Positions 1-12,944 of a DNA stretch of 64,000 nt are shown in pieces. The notes under the pieces were generated by a model. That model was not told the origin of the DNA. It saw nothing but the letters and a program-made list of their open reading frames with translations, and made no database searches. The stretch's first letter is position 1. Every line of letters begins with the position of its first letter. The DNA is taken from contig NC_134160.1 of assembly GCF_033958435.1 (NCBI RefSeq), positions 17,099,001-17,163,000 of the forward strand. The letters are read 5' to 3'. Position numbers and translations under genes: made by a program. The stretch is from Carettochelys insculpta (Eukaryota; Chordata; Testudines; Carettochelyidae).

Positions 1-2224
1 CAAGAATGCAAAAGCTCAAATCCCAGTGCTACCCTATGTGTGAGGCAACCTTCTCAGGCTGGGCAGATGGCTAATAATTTCCCATGTGGAGCTATATCAA
101 ATGCTTTCCTGAAAGCAGGTAGATTAGACTTATTGCATTTTCTGTGTCCAGCAAATTGCCTAGCTTCTCAAAGAAGTGTGTGAAACCATGGTTATCTGGC
201 GTGTGAAACCATGTTATATTATATCGCAGTTACTGCTTACCTCTGTGTCCGTAACATCTCTCTCTTTCAAAAATTGTTCTAGTCCTTGAATACAATTAAG
301 GTTAAAATAATGATGTTATAGTTTTCCAGATCACTTTTTATTCTCTTCTTTAAAATACATACTATATTACCACTTCTCCATCCCTAGAGTAGGACTGTCA
401 AGTCTGCAGACTCAAAAATCCTTACATGGCTGCCAGTTCCTTTAATATTTTTGGATGGGGATTATCTGGACACACCAATTTGGTCCCATTAAGATGTTTG
501 AATTTGACTGGCACCTCAGATGTGATGTGTTCTTCTGAATCTTCATTCCCATTAGTCACATTGCCACTGCCCCAAACACCTCATTACCCTCAAAACAGGC
601 CACTTACTAACCAATCTGTTCCCCTAACACAAATCCCTTACAAGTTAAAGAGCATCCAAACCACAGTAACATACAGAGGAAATTATTCTAAGTAGTTGTA
701 TCCTAGCCATTCTGTCACTGGGTGCTAACAGCAATTCTTCTGTGGTTTAAATCTTATCCATTTCTTTATTTATAATGATGGAGTGACTCTTGCTTATTTA
801 AAATGGAAGCTGGGGGTTAAAAAACAGAGTCAGGGGAATTTTGCTGCTATCAACCAGACTGATCTGTCAGTGGTATTAACATTAGCTTTTCTCTTGTCCA
901 TTCTTGTACCCTCTGTTATTCCTTTCTCTGTTGCTGCATCCTGTCTTGATTTTTCCCTCATTTGGTGTTGGAATCAGGAGTAGATATTACATGAACATCA
1001 TCTCAAATTCCTTATATTAAGATCTTTTAATCAGTTGTGCCAGCCTCCATCCCAGCAGTCTATAACCCATCCTAGGCAGGTGGAGTACATCCCATGGAAA
1101 CAGTCCCTTGTGCAGGAATACCTCTCAGGGATTGATTGTCCAAAGCCCTCCTTACCATTTCCTGAGCTATCTGTTAATCATCATAATCTTGTCTTGCATT
1201 TGTTCTCCTCTATCAGGTGCAGGTAGAACCATGTAGAAGATCATCCTAGCGTCTCCAGACTTTGGATTTTCTCTTTCATCAGTTCTGTCAGCCAGTGCTT
1301 TGTACAAACAAAGCAACTTTCAGATGCCCTCTTGAGGATAATATACATTCCATAGCTTCCACATCTAGTTATCTTCATTGTCTCTTCCATTCTGTGGGTC
1401 ACTTATCACTGCAGCCTTCCCATCTAAGTTCCACCATGGAAAAAAAAATCCCCTAGCACATGCCTCCTCCCCAGACTACCGTTACCAACTTCTATGCAAA
1501 CTCCACTGCTTACAGCTTTGTTTTCTGGCTCCTGTGTGGCTGCTCCCACACCACATGCCAGCTGGGTGTCTGTTTGTAGGCAGAATAACTGCAGTTTTCT
1601 GCAGTCTTCACCTCAGGCTCCACTTTACTGTTCATTGTGTCATTTGCTTGTGTTTCTACTCTAAGGGACTTTGACTGGTTCATTTAACTGGTTTGTGTCC
1701 CTTGTAATGTGTAGGAGAGCACTTTAGTAACAGTGAACAACTGATGACTGTGTTTGTACAGGTGTATTTATTGTTAAATTTTCAGGAAAGACACACTGAG
1801 ATTCCATCAACTTTTCTTCAAAAGGGACCTGTCAGCCAAGATTGTGATAGTCTATAGTGTGTAGCTCAGGTGTTCAAAGACTGCAAAATACTATTTTTTT
1901 AAGGAGGAGTAAGTAAGTTAGTGGGAACTCAGGGTATAAATTAGAGATGATCAGTAAGATGCCACAACTGTCTTTAAATTAAGTGGACTGAGCCTTTGTA
2001 CAAATTACTAAACTGGCACACAGAAGATAGAATATCCAAATCCCCAAGATTTTACCTTCTTTGTAATTTGGTTCAATAGCATTAAAAAACCAGACAAATA
2101 AGTGCTTAAAATCAATTTTCTCTCTTACAAAGAGTAAGATGATCCAAACGGTTGATGGAACAGGATTGCACAGGACCTTGACTGTGAGCACAAGAAAATT
2201 ACAATTGGTACAGTAAATTGGTAC
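1..2224. other. No gene seen; probable HIVEP3 intron
   Basis: AT-rich sequence with stops in all frames. 1030-1320 might be an old LINE remnant, but I cannot support it. Confidence 0.6.
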
Positions 2225-3030
2225 AACAGTGAAAAGTACATGTTCACCCACTGATCACATACTTTATTGACTACTCAAAAGCAGTTGATACAGTCCAACA
2301 TGACTGTCTTTGGACAATACTGGCAGGTATGGGCACTGGTGCTGGAACGAGAGGCTCTGGGGGTGCACTGCATTCTCTGGCTTGAATATCAAATGCCAGA
2401 TATATGGCTCCCATAAATATCACTCTCACTATGAAAGTTGCATCTCTCCTAGACTTGGAGATCCCAAAGAATCTCACTGATTTCAGTCCCATTCTCTGCC
2501 ACCAGCAATGAACCATGGCATAGATGGCAGCAAGTAATTTTCCACTAGACAGGGTATGAAAGAAGGCTGTATTTTGTCCCCAAACCTCTTTGGCATAGAC
2601 ATAGAATTCATTATGAGACAAGCCACAGAGGGTTTTGACAAAGTAAAGGCATTAGGATCTCCGGTAGTGAACAGTCCTTCATCGATGTCAGGTATGTAGC
2701 TTATTAAATGCTTTTTTCTAAAACTGTCAATTCCCAGCAATGAATCTGTATCTTTGAGAACAGTGAGTGAGTAACATGGGCAACAAAAACAAGATGTGAG
2801 TGGACATCACAATTAACAAGCAAGCTGTAGAAGCAGTAGATTAATTATCTGGGATCATATATATCCAGCCAAGGAGGCTGTTCCAAAGGAATCAAATGAC
2901 AACCAGGAATAACCCACTTCACTGTGCCTCCCTTATGAAAGCGTAGAAAAACTGTGGCATCTGGAAATGTACGAAAGTAAAGCCTATTTTTTCTTTAGTG
3001 ATTTATGGATGTGAATCGTGGGAAGTTAAT
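2225..3030 (+). pseudogene. Decayed non-LTR reverse transcriptase (non-CR1 LINE)
   Basis: With frame changes, the + strand reads ITYFIDYSKAVDTVQHDCLW (RT motif A region), GCILSPNLFGIDIEFIMRQA near 2569-2630 (motif B region) and YGCESW near 3005. The family resembles the LINE at 15119-16284, on the minus strand. Many stops and indels. Clade uncertain; RTE-like is a guess. Confidence 0.65.
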
Positions 3031-3069
3031 GTATCTGACAAGGGGAAAAAAAACACAAGCTTATTATAT

Positions 3070-3251
3070 AGAACAAAAAAGCAGTCATAGGTGACAAGAT
3101 TTCATGGGACAGACCCACTTCTTCAGATCTGGAAAAGAAGTGGGTCTGTCCCATGAAAGCACATCACCTAATAAATTATATTGTTAGTCTTTGAACTGCT
3201 ACAGGACTGCTTTTTTGTTTTGTGAAGATACAGACTAACATGGCTACCTCT
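3070..3251. mobile_element. Penelope-derived fold-back insertion, 182 bp
   Basis: Inverted arms with GGGACAGACCCACTTCTTCAG and its complement, ending in CAGACTAACATGGCTACCTC. Flanked by CAAGCTTATTATAT (3056-3069) and CAAGCCTTTTATAT (3252-3265), 12 of 14 identical. Confidence 0.8.
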
Positions 3252-3265
3252 CAAGCCTTTTATAT

Positions 3266-5337
3266 GTGGTGCTGGTGAACACTTTTAAGTATCCCCTGGA
3301 GGAAAGAAAAGATGAATGCATATATTAGAAATACTATTGAAGAAAAGTAGATCCTAGTGTTAAAAATCAATAGGCAGAAAGTTATGCACTTCTGTCAGAT
3401 CAGGAATAGAGACAGAAATAACCTTGATAACGGTATTTTGGAAGAAATGGAGGCGAATCTTACTAGGAGAGAAACAATAAGGTGTTGGATGGTTGGGGGT
3501 GCAACAGATGCAGGAAGATGAGGTGCAGAGTTCTTGAAGTTAGCAAAGGACCATGATGGCTTCAGAAAATTGTGATGCCACCAATATTCCAACACAGATA
3601 AATAGATTTACTTTCTTGATGAGATTAAGTAAATAGACTTGAAGAGAAAACAGGGTTGATCAGATGTAGTAGATAATTTTAGCAGCTATGCATTGTAGGG
3701 ACTGAAGGACAGAAGTGTGGTAATCTAGGGGAGGGAGAGGCATCCTGGCCAGTCTGTCACAGGCTGCTTTGTAACAATAAATGTTCTTTCCAGTTCAATA
3801 AAAAATAATTGACTAGTGGGATACTGTCCCTTGTCTAGTCTTCCAAAGCTACAAATGAAAAAGAAACGTTATTAAATACTTAAGTATGTCTGTGATCACT
3901 CAGTCTGTCTTCTACATTTCTAGATTCTCAGACTTGATAGATTGTGTCTTATTTGGAGTCTATTCAGTAGGAGTCTGGAATAATAATTCAATAGGTGTCT
4001 GGAATAACAAGGTCTTCATGTTTGCAGGCTGCTTCTTGGGCGCATGGCAAACTTTGAGATTACAAGCTTTTCACGTTATCAATTCAATGACATGATCTCT
4101 ATAGTCAAATCAGCAGAAAATTTTAGAAGGCAAATGTCTTTCACAGGTTTATTTAGGATTAGCCAAATCCTAACTCTGCATGTCCAGGCAGCCTGTTCTA
4201 CACACAAGTGTACTTTATAGAAACCCTTTTATAGATTCTGAGTACAATCCAGTTAGAAGCCTGATATTCAGCTACGCAATCCCAGACCCGAATGACTGTT
4301 ACTTGCTCTGTACTCTGGTAGAATCCCTGGCAAACAAGAGGAAGAGGACTTTGAAAATGTAATTGTAAACTGGGTTTTGTGGGGTTTATTTCTCTGACCT
4401 TTTGACTTTATAAAGATAGAAAAAATACTTACAAAGTGACCCATCTGTTCTGAAGGCAAATATAAGCAAGATTCAAAACAAAAAGCAGTCAAGTAGCACT
4501 TTAAAGACTAGCGAAATAGTTTATTAGGTGAGCTTTCGTGGGACAGACCCACTTCTTCAGACCATAGCCAAACCAGAACAGACTCAAGCTCGCCTAATAA
4601 ACTATTTTGCTAGTCTTTAAAGTGCTACTTGACTGCTTATTGTTTTGATAGTGTATAGACTAGCACAGCTTCCTCTCTGTTACTAATGAGCATGATTCAT
4701 GGTTGCTTGTTTTATTTAAATCTTTCAAAATCTGATACTTAATTTTAGAATCTGTAAAACATTAAATGAAATTGGACAGTCCCAGTGATGGGATGTGATG
4801 AGAAATTGATGAGCTAGTAGGAGACTGAGATAAAAGTTTCAAACATATGTAATTTAGGAGCCTGACTCCTATTTTCAGAAATTAGTTTAAGTACTTAAGA
4901 GCCTAAATCCAATAGAAAGTAAATGAAACTCTGGCTCCTAAATCATTTCAGTGCCTTCAGAAATGCTACACATTTTGATTGGAACCCTTCCTGTTAGAGG
5001 CACTCACGTGCTCCAGGGGCAGAACATGGGACATCAGTATGTTAATTTTAATGACGAGGGCTAAGAGCAGGTTGATAGAACAGTCACAGGCAGCAACGCT
5101 GCTTCCTGCAGGAACAGGAACTGAGAGAGCCTGGGTCTATTCTTTTTTTTTTTCTTTTTTTTTTAATTTTGATCGTTAGAAAATATTCTAGCAATTAACG
5201 TTCTATTTTCAACATTCTTTGTGTTGTGTGTTCTTGAAATGGAGGTTCTGAGAAATGTTTTCATTTACTGTATTTTGTTGCTCTTCCATAGTTCTCTGTG
5301 GAAATTATTCTCAGTCCATGACAACCTCTGTTCAAAC
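3266..5337. other. No gene seen outside the fold-back insertion
   Basis: Apart from the insertion at 4475-4688, no repeat or gene is recognised. A T-run lies just downstream of nothing notable at about 5143-5168. Confidence 0.55.
4475..4688. mobile_element. Penelope-derived fold-back insertion, about 214 bp
   Basis: Inverted arms share AGTAGCACTTTAAAGACTAG and CTAATAAACTATTT; the right end has TATAGACTAGCACAGCTTCC. Flanking AGCAAGATTC (4465-4474) and AGCATGATTC (4689-4698) are a likely duplication with one mismatch. Confidence 0.75.
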
Positions 5338-5345
5338 AGCATAGA

Positions 5346-5572
5346 TGTAGCCCCAGAGAGGTAGCCGTGTTAGTCTGTGTTTTCATGATACTAAAAAGCA
5401 GTCATGTAGCACTTTAAAGGCTAACAAAATAATTTATTAAGTGGTGAGCTTTCGTGGAACAGAATCCTGATGATTCTCCAGATGAGAAGAAGTGTGTTTG
5501 TTCCATGTAAGCTCATCACCTAATAAATAATATTGTTAGTCTTTAAAGTGCTGCATGACTGCTTTTTTGTTT
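5346..5572. mobile_element. Penelope-derived fold-back insertion, 227 bp
   Basis: The left arm starts with AGAGAGGTAGCCGTGTTAGT; the arms then carry CAGTCATGTAGCACTTTAAA and the inverted GTGCTGCATGACTGC. AGCATAGA flanks it (5338-5345, 5573-5580). Confidence 0.75.
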
Positions 5573-5624
5573 AGCATAGAGATTGTATACTTTGACTTTT
5601 GTCACATATTTGTATTGGTACCAT

Positions 5625-6597
5625 ATTCTGATTCAGAAATTAGCACCATGCAATATCACCAGAGCACATAACAAATGGATTAAGAACTAGCTGACTGACA
5701 GATCTCAGAAAATACCGGGGACACTTATTCAAAAGGAGAAGTTGCTTAGTGGGGATCTCAACAATATTCAGTACTTTATCAATGATGTGGAAATAAATCT
5801 AAAAATTTGTGAGTGACTTAAAGATTATTGGAGTGATAAAGGGTAACAGGGCAGTCACAGAACACTATCTGGATCACTTGATAACATGGGCCCATTCAAG
5901 CAAATTGCATTTGAAGACCACCAAATGCAACATTATGCATCTAGGAAAAGTGAACGCAGGACAAACACAGCTTTAGTAGTAGGAGGGGAAGAGGCTGTCC
6001 CCCAGGAAGTAGCATTTCTGAGAGGGGTTTAGGAGTTTTAGTGACAGGAAACTCAATAGGCATTCGCTTTGTGATCTATGACAAACTGAAAGTTGTTGAA
6101 AAATTGGAAATGGTCCAGGAAAAAAGCTACAAAAATTATTCAAGGGCTGGGGGAGAGGCTGTGAGAGACTTAAATGAATCAGTCTGTTTATTTTATCATA
6201 AAGACGACTAAGAAATGACAGCATGGAAGCACTTTTGTGGGGAGAATATACTTGATACTAAAGGGGTCTGTAATCTAGCAGAGGAGAACAGAACCAAAAA
6301 CAATGTCTGTAAAAGGAAGCCTGTCCAATTCAAATTAGAAATTGGGCACAGTTTTTAATAGTGGGAATGGAAAAGCCTGCCAAGGGAAGTAGTGCATACT
6401 TCAGTTCTGAGGACTACAAATCCAAAGTGAATGCCTTCTGAAGATACACTTTAGTCAAACAAAAGTTAGGCTTCAGCCAAATACCACTCTGAGCTCAAGT
6501 ACAGGATAGCTGGGTGAACTATACTGGCCAGTGATATAAAGAAGATCAGACTAGAGATCTAATGGTTCCTTCTGGCTTTAAACTCTATGAATCTGCT
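5625..6597 (+). mobile_element. CR1 LINE 3' fragment
   Basis: RT remnants (WIKN.LTDRSQK, IQYFINDVE) then a long 3' region ending in TGGTTCCTTCTGGCTTTAAA. Many stops. Confidence 0.75.
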
Positions 6598-7811
6598 CTG
6601 AGGGGTTTATTATTGCTCGATCCTCACCAGGGGAAAGATGCCACATTCACAGCATTGTGTTGAAGACTGGGTGTTTCAACAGTGACCTCAAGAGATCCTG
6701 TGCTCACTGTCTATGCTGAGAAATCTTTATCAGTGAGGAGAATCTAACATCATGGTCTAAAACGGATCACTTCGTGTTAGTTTAATTTACTATGGCATCT
6801 CATTCTACAGATAAACCCTCAACTGAGATTTGCCTCATCCTGGGGTTGGTTAGCTGCATGGTGCTCTGACACTGATGTTTGGAGGGTCATGGGTAGAGAT
6901 GCAATCACTGATGGAGCTTGGTCATTTGATAGCTTTGAACATAAGTCAAAGAACTTGACTTGGCGGAGAAAGTGGTCTTGGCAGCAGTAGTGGGATCAGC
7001 AAATAGCAGGGTGCTTGCAGTGATGTCTCATACTGAGGCCATGGGCTATCTTATTCTGTACCAGATGGAGGATCTGCAAAAGTTTCACCGTCAATTTCTG
7101 ATACAGTGAAATACATTAATCCAGACTAGAGATGACAGATGCACTGATAACAGTGCTCAGGGGTATACTGTAGGTGTAAAATATCCTAACAAGAAGGCAT
7201 TCTTACTACCTCTTGCTCTTACTACTACATGCTCTTCTACCCTGATTGTTTAGGGTTAGTAGAAGTCTAGGACCACGAGACTTTGTGCCACTTTCACAAA
7301 CTGGCATGTTGAGGGGAGGTTATCTGGCTTCAGTGGAAGGTTGGAGGCCAGGGCCCTGGTCAGTTCATCTAAATTTATGGGCTGGTTCTGGAAGGGCAGC
7401 AAGTAGCTGTTGGCAAATATGTAATTCTGCCCAAGGTGATTTATTTTTATGGGTGCATCACAGGACAGGTTCCCTCTCCCTGGATTCCTTGCTGCAAACT
7501 CTCCTCCCACACTCCTGTGACAAGTTCAACACCTTGCACTTTATTTAAAATTTGCAGTCACAGTATGAATTCCCCGCAGCCCAAGGCTCTTACCTTTTCC
7601 CTTGGCACAGGGTGAGAGAGATCACTGCTCTGAAATCCTGGGCTTCTGTGGCATTGCTTCCAGCCTACTCCTTCTGTCTTCAGCTGCCCTCATCTGATGA
7701 GCTGAGCCACATGGTTAATTGGTTAATTGTTCAATCCTTCACCAGTTGTCTTCATAATTTGACCCATGAGAGGATGCTTACAAAGTGTCTGGAGTTGTGA
7801 GTCAGCTGCTT

Positions 7812-8095
7812 AGGCTTAGTCTACACTCCTGCAGGCCATTGATCAAACTTGCAACTTCAGCTATGTGAAGTCGCCTAAGTTAGATCTACTCACCATGGTA
7901 TCTTCACTGCAGAAAGTCTACAGCTGATGCTCTCCCAGTAACATTGAGAAGTCCTGTGGCATCTTACAGACTAACCGATTTATTGGAGCATAAGCTTTGT
8001 CAGATGCTCTCCTACACGTTTCATTCTGGTGCCATGGTGGAGTCGATGGGAGAATGCTCAACAATCATTGCCCATCAATCCAGCAGGTAGTGAAG
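7812..8095 (+). mobile_element. Old MITE, interrupted by a 67-bp Penelope piece
   Basis: Starts near AGGCTTAGTCTACACTCC and ends near GTAGTGAAGACATGCAC, with TIR-like ends. The interior GTCGCCTAAGTTAGATC and TATCTTCACTGCAG resemble a common reptile MITE. The Penelope-derived insert is at 7936-8002. No clear duplication is seen. Confidence 0.5.
7936..8002 (-). mobile_element. Penelope 3'-end insertion, 67 bp
   Basis: Contains AGTCCTGTGGCATCTTACAG and TTGGAGCATAAGCTTTG, matching the 3' UTR at 40139. A perfect 10-bp duplication GATGCTCTCC flanks it (7926-7935, 8003-8012). Confidence 0.82.
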
Positions 8096-9668
8096 ACATG
8101 CACTAATTTTCCAGGCAGAACTTGGGTGCTGTCCGCTCACAACTTTACTCGAGGTACAGTCCTATAAATTGCCCTCCTACTTAGAGAATCTTTGGGCAAA
8201 TATTTTGGTACACTCGTCTAATTGTCAGCTTCTTTGGCTTTTTCTGACATGATTGACCTGCTTGGTGTGATTCTTGGCTTGGTTAACAGCATGGCAGCTA
8301 AGTGTTCAAAGTGCAGATATTTCTTGCAGATGTTCAGAGGCTAACTGGTGGTTTTCAATGTTTGTGAACTCCTTGCCATCCTTATTTAAACAAACTATTT
8401 AATGGCTGGAATCATATGGTTTTTCAAGGTTGCAAGAGACTGAGCACTTATGCCTCTCTTCTAAAGTTCAGCTGTATTGATTCCAAGCCCTTACAAGACT
8501 TCCAAGCCCTGGGTTATTTGGGAAGTTATTTGGCCGCAGGATGCCAGAGCCACCCGTATCCATAACTTGGTTTGCATAAAAGAGTCTTCCCCTAAACCTT
8601 GGTGTAAAATGTGAAATGAAACAGGGCTGTCAGTCCTAAAAACACAGGCCTAAACCCAGCTGGAGGAGAGCTACTTTAATTGTAAGAAATTAGCAGACTG
8701 TGTGGTTGTTAGCATTAGCCATCAATGGGAGGCAGATACAGTGACCTGCATTAGTGACTGTTTGAGGTTCCATGGTGACAGGGACATTACAAATAAAGTA
8801 GTTGGGAATCTGGAAAAAAGTAAACAAAAGTGTCTTCATCTTCATAATAATCCACAGATGTGGCTTCTGATGCCAGATACACCATGACTGGTTGGAAAGA
8901 GCATGTCACATTTACTCAAGATGTGTGATGGGTAAAGGTGGCTGGGTTGGGAGAGAGAATGTGTTATGTCCAGTTACTCACTAATGAGCTCCATTCCTTC
9001 AATACTTCAGCAAATATTTGTGGTTCTGTTCTCACCTTTACCACTGTCTTGCTCCATGCTGTTTCCTTGTTCCAGAAAAGAAGAGAGTGCTCAAGATTGC
9101 AAAGAACAATGGGGACCATAATAGCATAGCTCATCATAAAACTGTTGTGTGTTTTTCTTGTGTATATGGACACAGAATAAACACAAACTAATAAGGATAT
9201 TTAGTCTATTTGTGAAGCATGTTAAGTTCTACTGATGAACACACCATGTAACTGTTAAGTATCTCTTACTGCTACTACTAATTTGTTACTAACTATGAGT
9301 AAGACTAAACGTTGAATCCTGGGTGCACAGGCAGACATTCACAGAAACTTGTCAGCACCATTTGAAGGCAGACAGAGTTGTATGTGTTTGGCACCTTTGA
9401 AAAATCAGGTCTCTTATGTAAGTGATTTCACATAGATTCTGTTTGCTCCGGTTCAGGCCCATAGACAGCAGGGTGCGAGAGCTGTGAATGCACCCCTCCC
9501 ATGGGCTGCCCCGCCCCCTCCCTGGCCAGCCTGGCTGGGAATTACGAATTCAGGGATGGTGCCGCAGACAGCAGCAGCAGGGGATCACCTGGTGATGTCT
9601 GGTAGGTTTTGCACAGACATTTTCTGTGGCCTCCCTGCTCACTTGCTAGCTGATCCCTAACGCACTAA

Positions 9669-10379
9669 GGCTACGTCTACACGTGAAGCCTACATCGAAA
9701 TAGCTTATTTCGATGTAGCAACATCGAAATAGGCTATTTCGATGAGTAACGTCTACACGTCCTCCAGGGCTGGCAACGTCGATGTTCAACTTCGACGTTG
9801 CGCGGCACCACATCGAAATAGGCGCTGCAAGGGAACGTCTACACGCCAAAGTAGCACACATCGAAATAAGGGTGCCAGGCACAGCTGCAGACAGGGTCAC
9901 AGGGCGGACTCAACAGCAAGCCGCTCCCTTAAAGGGCCCCTCCCAGACACAGTTGCACTAAACAACACAAAATATACAGAGCCGACAACAGGTTGCAGAC
10001 CCTGTGCCTGCAGCATGGATCCCCAGCTGCCGCAGCAGCAGCCAGAAGCCCTGGGCTAAGGGCTGCTGCCCACGGTGACCATAGAGCCCCGCAGGGGCTG
10101 GAGAGAGAGCGTCTCTCAACCCCTCAGCTGATGGTCGCCATGGCGGACCCCGCTATTTCGAAGTTGCGGGACGCGCAACGACTACACGGTTCCTACTTCG
10201 ACGTTGAACGTCGAAGTAGGGCGCTATTCCTATCCCCTCATGGGGTTAGCAACTTCGACGTCTCGCCGCCTAACATCGAAGTTAACTTCGAAATAGCGCC
10301 CGGCGCGTGTAGCCGTGACGGGTGCTATTTCGAAGTTAGTGCCGCTACTTCGAAGTAGCGTGCACGTGTAGACACAGCT
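9669..10379 (+). mobile_element. Short Harbinger derivative (MITE), 711 bp
   Basis: The ends GGCTACGTCTACACG and (inverted) AGCTGTGTCTACACG match the 4.6 kb element. The 3-bp repeat TAA flanks both sides (9666-9668, 10380-10382). The left about 400 bp and right about 300 bp correspond to the ends of the 4.6 kb copy, including the MDPQ leader and the GGCTGGAGAGAG block. The transposase body and Myb gene are missing. The apparent ORFs across it are products of the palindromic ends. Confidence 0.92.
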
Positions 10380-10382
10380 TAA

Positions 10383-12001
10383 GAGTTGCATCTGGCTCAG
10401 GCTTCCTGAACAATGGCTTTAATCGAGTTGCTTCCAGGTAGCACTGTCGAAGGAGCTCTGAGCTGGGTAGCAGTGTTCTGCTAGTGGATGTTTGAGACAG
10501 AGGAAGAAAGATGGGTGGTGTGGGGATTCTTATAGACTTAGCATCTCCTCTTCAAGCAGCAGCACATTTTACCACTTAGAAGCAGGTCCAAGTGTTTCCA
10601 ATTAAGATGTGCCCACTACAGATGCATAGAGGAGTTCTCTGCATTCCTCCAGGCCTGGCAGAAGGACTTCGGTGAAGTTTCCCTTCAAGTGCACCACCAT
10701 GGCAAGGCCTCGTAGGAGGGTTTATTTTCTGGTGAGGGAAAAAACCTCTTTGATATTTTTGGCTAGGCAAAATTCAGTATGATGCATCAGAAAATGACTG
10801 AAGTGGCATGAGCCTCTTCTACCCAAGTGATCTTATCAATGGAGCTCACTGAGGCTTCTCAAATTAGAATTATTTTCAGATGAACCAGAACAGTTCCTAG
10901 TAAGGATTTGGTTTCTATCTGGGTGAGTATTTCCTCTGCATAGTTGTGTTTTTATTAAATGTAGCAACTTCCCAGTAACAAACTACGGCATGGATGTAAG
11001 GAGGAAGGGAAGAGCAAAGATTTTAATTTCAAGCTTCTACAGGGTTGTCACCAAAATATGACTCAAGTAATGAAAAATACTTTGAATCTAGTTATTCTGC
11101 ATCTCGAATGAACAAAAGTTCATAGGACATGGATATACCCACAAATGTGCTGCTAATTACAGACATCATTATATTATTTGTGCGTACAAATTGCATCCTA
11201 CAAAATCAAAGACTGCTTTTCAAACCAAGTCCCTAATGGTCAGCCATTTCAAACACTTTCTGATTTATAACAAAATAAACCAGCAGTCATGTAGCACTTT
11301 AAAGACTAACAAAATGATTTATTAGGTGATGAGCTTTTGTGGGACAGAACCACTTCTTCAGATCTGTAGAATTTCCAGTCCAGACCCAGATACATAGTAC
11401 AGAGGTCCAAAAATTGCAATAAAAACTGAGAAATCAAATACATGAACTGAAGGAGGGGGGTGAGGGGTGGGGAACGTTAAGTGTCTTGCCATCCCCCACC
11501 CCTCACCCCCTCTTTTAGTTCATGTCTTTGATTTGTCAGTGTTTGTTGCAATTTTTTGGACCTCTGTACTATATATCTGGATCTAGACTGGAAATTCTAT
11601 AATCTGAAGAAGTGGGTCTGTCCCATGAAAACTCATAACCTGATAAATCATTTTGTTAGTCTTTAAAGTGCTACATGACTGTTGTTTTGTTTTGTTAGAA
11701 TACAGCCTAATATGGCTGCCTCTTGGTTACTTTCTGATTTATGTTTGACAGGCTCTTAGGCACGTGCAACATACGGAGGGTTTGCAGAACAGGGATTTTC
11801 AGAGCTGGGCAGTCAGCAGGTACATTTTAAAAGAAAATGGTCTGCTCTGGAGTGCAAATGCAAAGAACATTTATTTAATGAGATGGGAAATAGTCTTTGC
11901 ATTGCTTGGCAAATATTCTCTATGCAAGGTGTCCTCATAGACTCTCCAATATGGCCCTGATTAAGGGACGTGTTGCTGATTGAACCTAACAGAACATCAG
12001 G
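10383..12001. other. No gene seen apart from the fold-back insertion
   Basis: Nothing recognised in 10383-11254 or 11743-12001. Confidence 0.55.
11269..11728. mobile_element. Penelope-derived fold-back insertion, 460 bp
   Basis: Two inverted arms of about 180-200 bp surround a short loop near 11475-11490. Each arm carries AGTCATGTAGCACTTTAAAG, TTATTAGGTGATGAGCTTTT, GGGACAGAACCACTTCTTCAG, a TCCAGTCCAGA-like block and a C/G-rich inner block. A perfect 14-bp duplication, ACTTTCTGATTTAT, flanks it (11255-11268, 11729-11742). Confidence 0.88.
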
Positions 12002-12150
12002 ATGGCCACGCTCAGTCTGAACAAGGTCTTTCTGTCTGTCCCAGCATCCTGTATTCTTACAGTGTCCAGGGCCAGGTGCTCCGGAGGGAATGAACAGAAA
12101 GGGAATCATCAAGTGAGCCATCCCCCGTCGCCCATTCCCCCCTTTTGGCA
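12002..12150 (-). mobile_element. CR1 3' tail
   Basis: Contains GATGGCCACGCTCAGTCTGA and CCATCCCCCGTCGCCCATTC, aligning with the CR1 tail at 17245-17400. Confidence 0.7.
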
Positions 12151-12944
12151 AATACAAGTAGCTGTACCTTTAGACAGAAGCCCATAGTGAGCCAGGAAAC
12201 CACTTTCTCTCCTCAGAGCTGGGCTCCGTTCTGTAGGAGGGTTTTCTAGGCAGTGAAAACTGAGTGTGGATGAGATTAGGTAGAAAGACTTGATTCAAGA
12301 GGAGGCTCAGAACTGTAGTGGGAGATCTGAACTTCACGTCTATGACAAACTTGTGAAGGGTCAGAACTGGCTGTTATGTAGGATGTGCAGTGTTGGCCAT
12401 TCTAGATGTAAAATAAATCTCTTTTTAAAGGGGAGAAACTTTCAGGTGAATGCATCTGATCTTAAGCATGAGGATTAAAACCTCTCTTTTGATCAGACCA
12501 TACTCTAAATGCTAAAGGGTATGTTTAATGAAAAGGACACGACATTTCTAGATCTACATTCTCCTTTCACTTACAGTAGTTTTATATCAGGGTAACTACA
12601 CTAATTTCAATAATTTCTCCTGAATAACACCTATGTATGAGGGAAGAATTACACCCTTATTTTATCCGTATATTTCATCCCTCAGATAGTTAAGGAAAAC
12701 TGTGTATGTCCTAGTGATCCAAAAGCCTTTGGGATCAAAGTGACCAGGAAATTAGTGCGAAATTTTCATTTTCACCTGTTAGTGAAAGGTCAGAAAAACA
12801 AGGCTTCCAAACTAAAATCCTGGCCTGTGCCTGTGACATCTCTTGGTGGATGGCATGGTGCCTGTTCTAGCTCAACCTGGCTAAAAGCTCTTCTCCATCC
12901 CCAAACCCTTCCCACCATTGTCCTTTCTCAGTCACCAAATGAAA

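Larger units (their letters stand above)
6598..9665. other. No gene seen apart from the old MITE
   Basis: Outside 7812-8095 nothing is recognised. ORFs up to 100 codons at 7246-7548 show no domain. A GC-rich patch occurs at about 9490-9540. Confidence 0.5.

Noticed and set aside
426..1674. Run of short + strand ORFs as a possible gene
   Set aside because: Frames overlap without splice logic or domains; consistent with chance in intronic DNA.
9669..10379. CpG island or promoter
   Set aside because: The CpG density comes from TCGA palindromes of a MITE with clear terminal repeats and target duplication.
11269..11728. CRISPR-like or tandem direct repeats
   Set aside because: The repeats are inverted, occur only twice and belong to a Penelope-derived insertion in a vertebrate genome.
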